Below, piece by piece: positions 7,328-15,409 of a stretch of DNA of 38,494 nt. The position numbers and the translations under genes were made by a program. The stretch is from Candidatus Aquidulcis sp. (GTDB lineage: Bacteria > Chloroflexota > Anaerolineae > UBA4142), in the NCBI GenBank assembly GCA_020723345.1, contig DYJA01000063.1:1-38494 (forward strand), read 5' to 3'. The notes beneath the pieces are model-generated. The model searched no databases. It was not told where the DNA came from and saw nothing but the letters and a program-made list of their open reading frames with translations. Numbering within the stretch: the first letter of the stretch is position 1; every line of letters begins with the position of its first letter.

Positions 7328-8219
7328 AACGTTGTGCCAACCGCGCCGTCACAAACACCCACGGCGCGCCGAACGCAAACCACCAGCCGATGATCGCGTA
7401 CCGCGCAAAATTCATCGGCAACGCGTCGCCCAGGATCGGCTTGAGTACGACGCGCAAGCCCAAACCGATGCCGAGACCAATCGCGAGTTTGACGATTTGT
7501 TTCCACCACTCGCCCCGCGCCGAAAAGCGGACGTACTTTTCTTCCAACACCGCGCCGACGCCAAAGCCCAACAGCGCGCCCATCGTCACGGAAGTATTTT
7601 GCACGAGGAGAATCGCGGCGAGCGCGAGCGGCGTGATGATCGCAATCGCGAGTTTCAGCGCGAACGACGCGCGCGTCAGCCACGCGGCGACGCGCGGTTG
7701 CAGCGCGAGGTAGACCACGACGGCGACCGCGCCGATCACCCAGCCCGCGATCACATCTTGCGGAAAATGATCGCCCAGGTACATCCGCGCGACCCCGACG
7801 AGAATCGGAATGACGAGCGCGATGACCCACCACAGCCACGCGAACGCGCGCGTGAATGGTCTGCCAAGTTGCGTCGCGAGATAGCCCCACGTCACGATGT
7901 TTCTCTGCGTGTGACCGCTGGGAATGCCGTACCCCTCCGTTTTGATCGGCGCGTACAGTTTGTCGCTGACTTGATGCGGGCGCGGTTGCGCGAAAATGCT
8001 TTTGAGGAATTCGTTGGCGAATTCAGCCAGGAGGAACAGAAACGCAAAGCGATAGCCCAACGCTTTGTTGATGCACCAGTAGACGAAGGGGAGGAAGAGC
8101 AGAAAAAATTCTTCGTCGCCGAGGAAATTGATCGAGAAGATAAACTGATCGAGGATTGGGCTGCGGAATGTTTGAATCCATTGCACGACGCCGAGTCCCC
8201 ATTGAATCAAGCCGTCCAC
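7317..8219 (-). CDS. PAP2-family membrane phosphatase
   Basis: This is a 300-aa multi-spanning protein with the three PAP2/acid-phosphatase motifs: KSIFAQPRP, GIPSGHTQ and ARMYLGDHFPQDV (catalytic His in the second and third). About eight hydrophobic segments follow the usual fold, and a C-terminal membrane extension carries the length past that of minimal family members. Such enzymes remove phosphate from lipid or isoprenoid phosphates at the membrane; the exact substrate cannot be told. The start is GTG at 8219, with CTGGAGG just upstream. The stop codon lies inside hairpin D of a cloverleaf element, so the last residues (SAE) are repeat-encoded. Confidence 0.88.
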   Translation of the reverse strand: MDGLIQWGLGVVQWIQTFRSPILDQFIFSINFLGDEEFFLLFLPFVYWCINKALGYRFAFLFLLAEFANEFLKSIFAQPRPHQVSDKLYAPIKTEGYGIPSGHTQRNIVTWGYLATQLGRPFTRAFAWLWWVIALVIPILVGVARMYLGDHFPQDVIAGWVIGAVAVVVYLALQPRVAAWLTRASFALKLAIAIITPLALAAILLVQNTSVTMGALLGFGVGAVLEEKYVRFSARGEWWKQIVKLAIGLGIGLGLRVVLKPILGDALPMNFARYAIIGWWFAFGAPWVFVTARLAQRSAE

Positions 8220-8234
8220 GTTGCCTCCAGTTTT

Positions 8235-8258
8235 GATTTCAGATTTCAGATTTCAGAT
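8235..8258. repeat. Short tandem TTTCAGA repeat
   Basis: Three TTTCAGAT-type units stand in tandem, 12 bp beyond the stop codon of the toxin gene and 16 bp upstream of the PAP2 start. No inverted arm was found. Confidence 0.5.
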
Positions 8259-8269
8259 TGCGGCGAGTG

Positions 8270-8542
8270 CTACTTCAGTTGGCGGTATACGCTGCGCCGA
8301 TGTTCGACGCCGTACAGCGTGATCGCTTGCGCGGCGTGGTCAATCCACAATAGCACGCGATAATCGCCAATCTGATATTTCTGTAGCCCGCGCAAATCCT
8401 TGGGCATGTGTTTCAAGCCAAAGCGCAACACTTTGGGATTCTGGCAAAGCCACTTGATCTTCTTCGCAAGACGCAGGGCAACCATGGGATCAAGTGATTC
8501 GATATCTGTGTCGAATTGTCTCGTGGTTTCAAGCGAATACAT
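8270..8542 (-). CDS. RelE/ParE-family toxin
   Basis: This is a 90-aa protein with the layout of RelE/YafQ-type ribosome-dependent mRNA endonucleases. It has an N-terminal helix with DTDIESLDPMVALRLAKKI, then beta-strands with DLRGLQKYQIGDYRVLLWID, and a C-terminal HRRSVYRQ carrying the usual basic and aromatic residues. It lies 26 bp behind the smaller gene at 8569-8817 on the same strand, the standard antitoxin-toxin order. The expected role is growth arrest when the antitoxin is degraded. A ParE-like gyrase poison cannot be excluded from sequence alone. Confidence 0.85.
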   Translation of the reverse strand: MYSLETTRQFDTDIESLDPMVALRLAKKIKWLCQNPKVLRFGLKHMPKDLRGLQKYQIGDYRVLLWIDHAAQAITLYGVEHRRSVYRQLK

Positions 8543-8568
8543 CAGTGTTCTCCACGAATTGTGCAGCG

Positions 8569-8817
8569 TTATGCGCGTTGGCTGCGAGTGGTTCGTCGCG
8601 CCTTGACGCGCGCTGCGATCTTGCGCTCGATTTCTTCAAACGGACGCGTCTTGCCGCTGAGATGATCGGCGCGTGCCGCGCGCATCTTGGCGATGAATTT
8701 GGGGTCTCGGGCAAGCAAAAAATCTTCGAGTTCATCGCTGAATTGCGTGAACGACTCGCTGGCGGTGAGCATTTTTTCTACGAGCGACACAGGCAAAGTC
8801 ACAGTTCCTGTTCTCAT
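8569..8817 (-). CDS. Antitoxin of the RelE-type pair
   Basis: This is an 82-aa protein starting at the ATG at 8817, which has a purine-rich AAAGGAAC upstream. A longer frame starting at 8889 has repeat-derived residues at its N-terminus and is rejected. The N-terminal stretch (GTVTLPVSLVEKML) fits a ribbon-helix-helix DNA-binding antitoxin. The C-terminus is Arg/Lys-rich (RKIAARVKARRTTRSQ). Autoregulation of the operon is normal for such pairs but no operator was identified. The family assignment rests mainly on the linked toxin. Confidence 0.7.
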   Translation of the reverse strand: MRTGTVTLPVSLVEKMLTASESFTQFSDELEDFLLARDPKFIAKMRAARADHLSGKTRPFEEIERKIAARVKARRTTRSQRA

Positions 8818-8841
8818 TTCCCAGTTCCTTTCTTGATCTTT

Positions 8842-8912
8842 CATTCGCGTGATTCGCGTTATTCGCGGACGAACTGATTCACGTTTCACGCATCACGCAT
8901 CACGCATCACGT
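8842..8912. repeat. ATTCGCG and CACGCAT tandem repeats at the recN stop
   Basis: Three ATTCGCG units (8842-8865) are followed by CACGTTTCACGCATCACGCA and further CATCACG units to 8912. The recN stop codon (8907-8909) lies within the last unit. The block also forms the leader of the antitoxin gene. Confidence 0.6.
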
Positions 8913-10658
8913 CTTCTTCTGCTTTTTCACTTCACTCAACAGCTCCTCCGCATTCTGCCGCGTCGTCGCGGTGGCGGTGCCGAGCATGTTCGCGATTTCT
9001 TCGACGCGCGCCGCGTTGTCCAAGTCGTCAATTTTGGTGATGGTGCGCTCGCCGACGATTTCCTTGTGAATCTTGAAATGCGCGTCGCCGAACGCGGCGA
9101 TTTGCGGCAAGTGCGTGATGCAAATGACTTGGTGCTGCGGCGTGTTTGCAACTTGTCGCGCGGTCGGCGTCAGCGCCCACAATTTGTTGCCGACGATGCC
9201 GCCTGTGCGCCCGCCGATCCCCTGATCAATTTCGTCGAAGATCAGCGTCGGCGTGTTGTCGGCGACGGCGAGCACCGATTTCATCGCGAGCATCAAGCGC
9301 GACGTTTCGCCGCCCGACGCGATTTTCGCGAGCGGCTTCAACGGCTCGCCCGGATTCGGCGAGACGAGAAATTCGGCGCGATCAATGCCGGTCGCGTCTA
9401 CCGCGACGCGCCGCCCGTCGATTTCGGGACCGTCCGCGTCGTCCGCGCGTTCCAGCGCGACGCCGAACTTGGCTTTCGCCATTCCCAGGTCTTGCAGTTG
9501 CATTTCGATTTCGCGCGACAAATGCTCACCCGCGTCGCGCCGCGCGCGCGACAATTCACTTGCGCGCGCGGCGATCTCTTTCAGCAGTCGCGCCTCTTGC
9601 TGCTGCAATTCTTTCGTGCGCTCCTCGCTGTGCGAAATCGTCGCGAGTTCCGCCGCCGCGTTTTCGCCGTACTTTATGATCTCTTCAATCGTGTCGCCGT
9701 ACTTGCGTTTCAAGCGGAAAATCAAATCCACGCGCTCGTCAATCTGCGCGAGGCGCGCGGGATTGTGTTCCACGCCGTCGCGGTACGCGCGGAGCGAGCG
9801 CGCGAGGTCGTCCGCTTGCGCGGCGGCGCTCTCCGCTTCCTCGCGCGCGCTCTTCACCGACGCGTCGTACTTTTCCAAGCCGGTGACCGCTTGCAGCGCC
9901 TCGTTGAGCAAATCGATCGCGCCCTTTTCGTCCTCGCCTGCGCCGTAGAGCGACCGGTACGCGTGATCGGCGAGATTCGCGCGCAGTTCCGCGTTGCCGA
10001 GCAGTTCGCGCTCTTGTTTCAACGCCTCCTCTTCGCCGATTTTCAAATTCGCGTCGCCGATTTCTTCGACGACGTACGTCAGGCGATCCACGCGCCGCGC
10101 GGCTTCGCGCGCGTCCAGCATCAGCGCTTTGATTTCATTTCGCACTGCGCGCAGCGTTTTCACTTTTTCCGCGACGCGCGCGCGCTGTTCCCACAAATTG
10201 CCATAGCGATCCAAAAAATCTACGTGTTCGCGCACGCGCAAAAGCGAAAGGTGTTCGCTCTGTCCGTGAATGTCGATCAGAAATTCGCCGATGCGCTGGA
10301 GCGTGTGCATCGTCACGGTGCGCCCGTTGACGCGGCAGGTATTGCGCCCTTCGCGATGTATCTCGCGCGTGACGATCAGCGCTTCGTCTTCATGCTCGAT
10401 CCCGATTTCGTCGAGAATCGGCACGATGTTTTCGCGCGCCGAGTTGCTCAACGCGAATGTTCCTTCGACGCGCGCCTTGTCGGTGTCCGCGCGCACGAAT
10501 TCGCTCTGCGCGCGTCCGCCTAGCAGCATCCCGACCGCGTCGATGATGATCGATTTGCCCGCGCCCGTTTCGCCCGTCATCACGTTGAACCCGCGATGCA
10601 ACTGCAAATGCAAGTGTTCGATAATCGCGAAATTCGTAATATCAATTTCTGCCAGCAT
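8907..10658 (-). CDS. recN: DNA repair protein RecN
   Basis: This is a 583-aa SMC-like ATPase of full length. Walker A is GETGAGKS (29-36) after the diagnostic start LAEIDITNFAIIEHLHLQL. A long central coiled coil (about 150-350) follows. The ABC signature ASGGETSRLMLAMK, Walker B TLIFDEIDQGIGGR and the late CITHLPQIAAF motif close the head domain. RecN gathers and tethers DNA ends during recombinational repair of double-strand breaks. AGGAG precedes the ATG at 10658. The 3' end runs into a short tandem repeat, so the final residues KKQKKT may be partly repeat-derived. Confidence 0.95.
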   Translation of the reverse strand: MLAEIDITNFAIIEHLHLQLHRGFNVMTGETGAGKSIIIDAVGMLLGGRAQSEFVRADTDKARVEGTFALSNSARENIVPILDEIGIEHEDEALIVTREIHREGRNTCRVNGRTVTMHTLQRIGEFLIDIHGQSEHLSLLRVREHVDFLDRYGNLWEQRARVAEKVKTLRAVRNEIKALMLDAREAARRVDRLTYVVEEIGDANLKIGEEEALKQERELLGNAELRANLADHAYRSLYGAGEDEKGAIDLLNEALQAVTGLEKYDASVKSAREEAESAAAQADDLARSLRAYRDGVEHNPARLAQIDERVDLIFRLKRKYGDTIEEIIKYGENAAAELATISHSEERTKELQQQEARLLKEIAARASELSRARRDAGEHLSREIEMQLQDLGMAKAKFGVALERADDADGPEIDGRRVAVDATGIDRAEFLVSPNPGEPLKPLAKIASGGETSRLMLAMKSVLAVADNTPTLIFDEIDQGIGGRTGGIVGNKLWALTPTARQVANTPQHQVICITHLPQIAAFGDAHFKIHKEIVGERTITKIDDLDNAARVEEIANMLGTATATTRQNAEELLSEVKKQKKT

Positions 10659-10667
10659 AGTCTCCTA

Positions 10668-10758
10668 GTCCGATAGTCGCGTGGTCCGATAGTCGCGTGG
10701 TCGCCTAGTCATCGGGCGGGCGATTGACTATTCGACTACCCGACTACGCGACTATGCG
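10668..10758. repeat. Inverted and tandem GTC(C/G)GATAGTCGCGTG repeat
   Basis: The unit GTCCGATAGTCGCGTG occurs twice in tandem (10668-10683 and 10684-10699) followed by GTCGCCTAGTC. Complementary GACTA units (10725-10758) face it. Together they can form a long imperfect stem. It fills the 105-bp gap between recN and the next gene and ends 5 bp from that gene's stop codon (10764). Confidence 0.75.
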
Positions 10759-10763
10759 ACTTT

Positions 10764-11300
10764 TCAACTTCGCAATCGCGCATACACCGTGCTCGCGCCC
10801 AGCACGACGAAAATCCACACGCCGAGATTGAAGAACGCGCCGGACGCGAGCAGGAGATACTCGATGCGCCGCGCGCCGAGCGCGAAAAGAATCGGAAACG
10901 CGCTTGCGCCGATAAATCCGCCGACGACCAGGGTCGCGCACGCGACGAGCGAGGTGTACTTGCCGCGCCGTTTTTGAATCGCCCAACGAATGAGCTCCGC
11001 GATGATGCCGCCCGCGGCGGGCGCGTAAAAAATCGCAAAGAACCAAAAACCGCCCAACGCCGCCGCGATTCCGCCTGCGATGATCGAAGCAAGCGTGCCA
11101 ACTGCCGCGACAATCGCGTAATCGAGCGAGGTCGCGGTGTAGTATCCAGCGTGCTGAATGTTCAAACATTCTTTGCAGCGATAGCCGACCGGCGTGCGGA
11201 CGACGCATTTGATACACACGGGCTTGCCGCATTTGTTGCAGCGCAACAACGTTTCCGTTTTGGGATGATTGACGCAGAATACGGGAGCATCGGTTGACAT
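10764..11300 (-). CDS. B-box-like zinc-finger membrane protein
   Basis: This is a 178-aa protein. Residues 9-46 carry a Cys/His cluster (FCVNHPKTETLLRCNKCGKP, then VCIKCV and RCKECL) of the B-box-like or rhomboid-associated zinc-finger type. Four hydrophobic segments follow (about 57-100 and 120-172), rich in Gly and Ala. Such fusions appear in Chloroflexota and actinobacterial membrane proteins, and their role is not established. The ATG at 11300 has AGGATC upstream; longer upstream frames lack a ribosome-binding site. It lies downstream of nothing obvious and upstream of recN, across a repeat. Confidence 0.7.
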   Translation of the reverse strand: MSTDAPVFCVNHPKTETLLRCNKCGKPVCIKCVVRTPVGYRCKECLNIQHAGYYTATSLDYAIVAAVGTLASIIAGGIAAALGGFWFFAIFYAPAAGGIIAELIRWAIQKRRGKYTSLVACATLVVGGFIGASAFPILFALGARRIEYLLLASGAFFNLGVWIFVVLGASTVYARLRS

Positions 11301-11363
11301 TGATTTGATCCTGAGAACAAATTTTCGTGGCGCTATTTTACCACGAGGGGCGTAGGGAGACAA

Positions 11364-11470
11364 GTAGGGGCGAAGCATTTGCTCAACGCGTCTGATTGGA
11401 GACAATCGTTCTTCAAGCGGCAAACCACTTGGCTCAAGAAAAACAATTGCGGCAAATGCTTCGCCCCTAC
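11364..11470. repeat. 107-bp element with 19-bp perfect inverted ends
   Basis: GTAGGGGCGAAGCATTTGC (11364-11382) is exactly complementary to 11452-11470. The inside has weaker, nested inverted arms (CAAGCGG with CCACTTG). It ends 1 bp before the stop codon of the lipoprotein gene at 11472. A shorter relative with the same GTAGGGGCG start lies at 32710-32737. The interval 11301-11471 holds nothing else. Confidence 0.8.
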
Positions 11471-11471
11471 A

Positions 11472-12332
11472 TTAATGATACTTGATCGTCAGCGCGCTGT
11501 TGGCAACGGTGACCGAGTCCACGCAGTACGTTTGTTGTTGCGGCAATTGGTTTTTAAGCGCCTGTTCGATGGATTGCCCCAGCGCGGCTTTTTGCGCGTC
11601 GTTGAGCGTAAAGACGCCGAGACTTGCCTGAACCACCGTCACGCGCAGCGCGCAATTGCTCGCGCTCACGGTCAGGACGATCTTGCCGCTGATCGGTTTG
11701 AGTCCGGGCGGCGCGTAACTCGCCGTGATCGTGATCTGTCCATTTTGAAGCGAGACGTTCGCGTTGCTCACGTACTCGATCTGACCGGAGGCGATGGCGG
11801 CGTTGATGACCGCGTTGACTTGCGCTTCGGTCAGCGTGAGCGTGCGTTGCGACGCGCCCGGCGCAGTCGCTTTGGTTGGCGCGGGCGCGACGGGCGGCTT
11901 GGTCGGCGCGGCAGTCGGCGCGGGCGTGTTCGTCGGCTTGGGCGGTTCGTTGACCGTGAGCGAAATCGCGGCTTCGCCGGTCGCGCCTGCCTCATTCGTC
12001 GCGCGGACGACGACGATGCGCACGCCGGGCGTTGTCGCTTTCCACGTCTGCGCGATCTGGAACTGCGGTTGGCTCTTGCCGGTCGGAATCGTGTCGCTGC
12101 GAACGACTTGCCCATCGACGAGCAGATCGACGCGCGCGATCCCGCCCGCGTCCGTCGACGTGGATTGAACGACGACCTCCGCGCCGGTCGCGAACGCCGT
12201 ACCGCTGATCGGCGCGCCAATGATCACTTGCGGTTTGGTCGCGGTGGGCGTTGGCGGATTGAACGGCAGCGCTGGCGATGAACACGCGACGAGCGCGATC
12301 AACCCCATCGCGAACCCGATTGAACGATTCAT
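11472..12332 (-). CDS. Ig-fold lipoprotein, paralogue 1
   Basis: This is a 286-aa lipoprotein: hydrophobic signal, lipobox LVAC (Cys17), then an Ig-like beta-sandwich (about 33-125) with VDLLVDGQVV and the closing strand GVRIVVVRATNEAGATG. A Pro/Thr/Ala linker follows (about 130-160). The C-terminal domain of about 120 residues has no recognised name; it includes VNAVINAAIAS, a YAPPGLKPISGKIVL strand and two cysteines. The next gene upstream (12488-13411) is a paralogue along its whole length, so the pair arose by tandem duplication. The start at 12332 is supported by GAGGT; a longer frame from 12443 includes intergenic sequence. A surface-binding role is inferred. Confidence 0.8.
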   Translation of the reverse strand: MNRSIGFAMGLIALVACSSPALPFNPPTPTATKPQVIIGAPISGTAFATGAEVVVQSTSTDAGGIARVDLLVDGQVVRSDTIPTGKSQPQFQIAQTWKATTPGVRIVVVRATNEAGATGEAAISLTVNEPPKPTNTPAPTAAPTKPPVAPAPTKATAPGASQRTLTLTEAQVNAVINAAIASGQIEYVSNANVSLQNGQITITASYAPPGLKPISGKIVLTVSASNCALRVTVVQASLGVFTLNDAQKAALGQSIEQALKNQLPQQQTYCVDSVTVANSALTIKYH

Positions 12333-12354
12333 CAATTTACCTCTTTCGACCGTA

Positions 12355-12376
12355 GGACAAATTTGCAAATTTGTCC
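12355..12376. repeat. GGACAAATTTG palindrome
   Basis: The arms GGACAAATTTG and CAAATTTGTCC are perfectly complementary. The element lies in the leader of the first Ig lipoprotein gene. A close relative is at 35421-35447. Its A+T core is unusual for the surrounding GC-rich DNA. Confidence 0.75.
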
Positions 12377-12487
12377 AACCTTTGCGGCAGAGCATAACGC
12401 AGACGCGCATTTGGCGATAGTGCGCGGCGGAATGTTGCGGCAATGACCCAGGTCACTGTTTTCGACAAACAGTTTTTGGGATAATCG

Positions 12488-13411
12488 CTAGTGGTACTTG
12501 ATCGTCATCACGCCGCCGCCGACTGTGACGGAATCCACGCAAGTATAGTTGCGTTGTTGCGCGAGTTGGTACGCCAGGATTTGCTCGACGGATTGACTGA
12601 GATCGGTTTGCTGCGTTTCGGGCAGCGCCGAATAACCGAAAGTCGCGCCGACGACGGCGATGCTCAGTTTGCAATTTTTCGCGCTCGCCGCCAGGACCAC
12701 TCTGCTGATGCTGGGCTTGATGTTCGGCGGGTAATAATTCGCGGAGATGGCGATCTGGTTGTCCTGCAATTTCACCGTGGCGCTGTCTGCGGACCAGATC
12801 ACGCGCGGCGCAAGGGCGTCGTTGGCGACTTTGTTGAATTGTTCTTCATTCACCGTGAACGTGTACTGCATCGCGGTCGGCGCGACGGCGAGGGTCGGCG
12901 CAGGCGCGGTGGGCGCGGGCACGCTGGGCGTGGCGATTCTGATTGGTGCCGGGGTGTTCGTCGCGATTACCGCAATTGGCGGTCGCGTCGGCGAGATGTA
13001 CGGCGTGCGGGTCGGAACTGGAGTCGGCTCGACCACGACGAGCGATAGGGCGGCGTCGGCAGTTGCGCCCGTTTCGTTCGTCGCACGCACGACGATGGTG
13101 TGCGTGCCGGGCGTTGCCTTCCACGTCTGCACCACCTGGAAGTGCGGTTGACTCTTGCCGGATGGAATAGGATCGCTGCGAATGGATTGCCCATCCACGA
13201 GCAATTCCACGCGCACGATGCCGTGCGCGTCCGACGATGTTGAGTTGATTGAGATGTTCGTGCCCGCCCAATACTGCATGCTGCTGATAGGGGCGGTGAT
13301 GATCACTTGGGGTTTGGTTGCGGTCGGCGTGGGTTGGACCGGTGGCGGCGTTGGCGTTGCGCACGCGACGAGAACGATCAATAGGACGACAAGCCAGATG
13401 AAGCGATTCAT
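12488..13411 (-). CDS. Ig-fold lipoprotein, paralogue 2
   Basis: This is a 307-aa lipoprotein with lipobox LVAC (Cys17), a short Thr/Pro linker, an Ig-like domain (about 35-120, VELLVDGQSI and HTIVVRATNETGATA), a Pro/Thr-rich linker (about 122-175) and the same C-terminal domain as its neighbour. The shared ends are close: TYCVDSVTVANSALTIKYH there and TCVDSVTVGGGVMTIKYH here. Two cysteines in that domain are conserved between the paralogues and could form a disulfide outside the cell. AAGGAGGT gives a strong ribosome-binding site. The start lies 4 bp after the ferredoxin gene's stop, so the gene probably belongs to the same transcript. Function unknown. Confidence 0.8.
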   Translation of the reverse strand: MNRFIWLVVLLIVLVACATPTPPPVQPTPTATKPQVIITAPISSMQYWAGTNISINSTSSDAHGIVRVELLVDGQSIRSDPIPSGKSQPHFQVVQTWKATPGTHTIVVRATNETGATADAALSLVVVEPTPVPTRTPYISPTRPPIAVIATNTPAPIRIATPSVPAPTAPAPTLAVAPTAMQYTFTVNEEQFNKVANDALAPRVIWSADSATVKLQDNQIAISANYYPPNIKPSISRVVLAASAKNCKLSIAVVGATFGYSALPETQQTDLSQSVEQILAYQLAQQRNYTCVDSVTVGGGVMTIKYH

Positions 13412-13415
13412 GGTT

Positions 13416-14267
13416 TTACCTCCTTGGGGTTGTTGAACGTATCATACTCAATACCGAACTTTTGGTCAATCGTGTTGGGTGCGCTCGATTCGCTCGGAGT
13501 ACCATCTGATTCGCGCCGGTGGGACATACATCGACGCACAGACCGCAACCCTGACAATGGATTGTCGTCGCAAACAATTTGCCAACATCCAACTTTCTTT
13601 CTTCGAACGGGCACGCCTCAACACACTTGCCGCACGCGCGGCACTTGGCTTGATCGATCTGGACGATTGAAGCGGACGGGAGAAATCGAAAGCGCTCGCG
13701 TTTGAACAAACGATAAGTGATCAAAGGAATGCACGATTCTTTGCAGCAGTTACAGATGACGAAATAATTGCGCGAATCGCGCAGGTACAGATGGCGATCG
13801 ATAAACTGAACCAGTCCGGCGCGACGCGATCTTTGGCAAATCGCTTTGGCTTGGTCTTTCGTGATGACGCGATAATCTTGTGGAAACAGATCGGCGTACC
13901 AAATCGGCGCGGTTTGCATGATGACGATGTCGGTCATTATTTCGTGATCGCAGTTTCGGTTGCCAACGCGGCAACGACACGGACCTACGGCAATTTGATA
14001 CGCGTCGGAAAGCCGCTCGATGAATTCTTCGATTTCAGTCAAGGTGGTTGCCTGTCCTGTGATTCCTCGCGTGCCGAGCAGGTGGAGCAGCGCGTAGTAG
14101 AACGGTTTGCGAAACCACGCGGACTGCATGACGCGCCAGCGGCTCAGCGCAAAAAAAAGTCGCAGCAGTTCGACCTCTTTCCAAGCGTACAATTTGAGCA
14201 AGAGGTACCGCACTTTGCTGTTTTCGTCGTAGATCGGGCGGACGTGGAAACCTGACATCGTCGTCAC
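13416..14267 (-). CDS. Ferredoxin-like 4Fe-4S protein with extra Cys motifs
   Basis: This is a 283-aa cytoplasmic protein. The C-terminal third holds two [4Fe-4S] motifs of the bacterial ferredoxin type: CRACGKCVEACP and CQGCGLCVDVCP. Further upstream are two more Cys sets, GPCRCRVGNRNCDH and ICNCCKESC, which could bind another cluster or zinc. The N-terminal 80 residues are helical and aromatic with no clear match. The electron partner cannot be inferred from the neighbours. The start is GTG at 14267, overlapping the stop of the glycosyltransferase gene (GTGA), with an ATG three codons later as alternative. This implies translational coupling with the glycosyltransferase. Confidence 0.78.
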   Translation of the reverse strand: MTTMSGFHVRPIYDENSKVRYLLLKLYAWKEVELLRLFFALSRWRVMQSAWFRKPFYYALLHLLGTRGITGQATTLTEIEEFIERLSDAYQIAVGPCRCRVGNRNCDHEIMTDIVIMQTAPIWYADLFPQDYRVITKDQAKAICQRSRRAGLVQFIDRHLYLRDSRNYFVICNCCKESCIPLITYRLFKRERFRFLPSASIVQIDQAKCRACGKCVEACPFEERKLDVGKLFATTIHCQGCGLCVDVCPTGANQMVLRANRAHPTRLTKSSVLSMIRSTTPRR

Positions 14268-15346
14268 GCGCCCAAAATGAAATCCGCGATCTGCGCCGCG
14301 CCATTCGCGTCGCGACGCACGCGGCGCGGCAAGGCAAGCAAATCGGGCAAGCGCGCGACCCAGTGTCCGCTTTCGAAATCGGCGGCGGAAATTTCAAACC
14401 CGCCCATTTCCGCTTCGATGAAACGCGCCATCGTCGGCGCTTCGCGAAATTTCTCGCGCGGCACATAGCCAAACGGAATCCCCGCGCGATATGCTTCGGC
14501 GACGGTGCTGTACCCGGCTTTGCCGATCACCGCGTCGCTCGCGTTCACCAAATCGGGATGATAGAACGCGGAACGATGCGGCAACAAAACCAAATTGCCG
14601 CGTTTCTCGGCGCGGCGACTGTTGCCGGGCATGACAAAATACACGCGCTTGACTTGCGCCAGCCGATCCAAAAACGCGTGCTGCTGCGCGCTTGGCGTGC
14701 CGCCCATCGTGATCAAAACGACGCGCGCGCGCGGCGGGATTCCCAATCGCGCGCGAATTTGTTTTCTCGACGTGCGCGGTTCGCGGCTCACTGGTCGCGT
14801 GACGAGATCGGATGCGCGGTAATGGCACACCGGTTCGGTCTGGACGTGATAATCCGCGGCGCGAAAAATACCGCGCAGATACGCGATGTGTTTGTGAAAG
14901 CGCGCGTCGTCGCGCGCGTACCCGGCGTAAATCCAATCCCAGGTAAAGTTTTCGATCAGGATGGACGGAATACCCGCCGCGCGCGCGACCGCGATGCCCA
15001 GCGGCGCGATGTCGCACAGCGCGAGTTTGCACTTGAGTCGCGCGACGCGTTGCGCGAGACCGGAGATTAGGGATTGATTGAAGGGCAGAAATTCGCGCAA
15101 GTGTTTGAGCGTTTGCGGAATATTTTCGCTTAGCGCGTTTTCTTGCGCGAGTCCGATATCAGTTAGCGTGGAATGGTACGCGAACGCGCCGCCGACGGAA
15201 TCTTTGAAAAACCAACGCGGGACGCGCGTGAAAATTTCAAAGTGCAGTGTCGGATCTTGCGCGCGCAGCGCGCTCATCACAGCCGCCGCGCGCGCCGCGT
15301 GCCCGAAACCGTGCGGCGAAATAAAGTAAGCGATGGAGCGGTTCAT
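14264..15346 (-). CDS. GT-B-fold glycosyltransferase
   Basis: This is a 360-aa protein. It starts with YFISPHGFGHAAR, the Gly/His-rich loop shared by MurG-like glycosyltransferases and the N-terminal domain of arabinokinase-type proteins. The C-terminal half has VLITMGGTPSAQQ and the sugar-nucleotide-binding region DAVIGKAGYSTVAEAYRAGIP, as in family GT28. It likely transfers a sugar from a nucleotide donor, with unknown acceptor. No membrane segment or signal is seen. The 3' end overlaps the ferredoxin-like gene by 4 bp. The 180 bp upstream hold a cloverleaf element and a TCATTTCGAG-type repeat. Confidence 0.78.
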   Translation of the reverse strand: MNRSIAYFISPHGFGHAARAAAVMSALRAQDPTLHFEIFTRVPRWFFKDSVGGAFAYHSTLTDIGLAQENALSENIPQTLKHLREFLPFNQSLISGLAQRVARLKCKLALCDIAPLGIAVARAAGIPSILIENFTWDWIYAGYARDDARFHKHIAYLRGIFRAADYHVQTEPVCHYRASDLVTRPVSREPRTSRKQIRARLGIPPRARVVLITMGGTPSAQQHAFLDRLAQVKRVYFVMPGNSRRAEKRGNLVLLPHRSAFYHPDLVNASDAVIGKAGYSTVAEAYRAGIPFGYVPREKFREAPTMARFIEAEMGGFEISAADFESGHWVARLPDLLALPRRVRRDANGAAQIADFILGA

Positions 15347-15363
15347 AATAGTTTCGGCGTATT

Positions 15364-15405
15364 GTCATTTCGAGCAACGTTGTGTGTTGCGAGAAATCTC
15401 AGATG
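15364..15405. repeat. TCATTTCGAG-type imperfect palindrome
   Basis: TGTCATTTCGAGCAAC is followed by GTTGCGAGAAATCTCAGA, an imperfect inverted repeat of the TCATT(T/G)CGAG kind that is scattered through many bacterial genomes. Related starts occur at 28279 and 38254. Confidence 0.55.
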
Positions 15406-15409
15406 CCGC

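Noticed and set aside
8818-8889. Longer antitoxin from the ATG at 8889
   Set aside because: The extra residues (PRITRITRM and similar) are translated ATTCGCG repeats; the ATG at 8817 has its own ribosome-binding site.
9066-10523. Long plus-strand frame opposite recN
   Set aside because: It is antisense to a clearly conserved recN and is Arg/Ala/Asp-rich, as expected of a shadow in GC-rich DNA.
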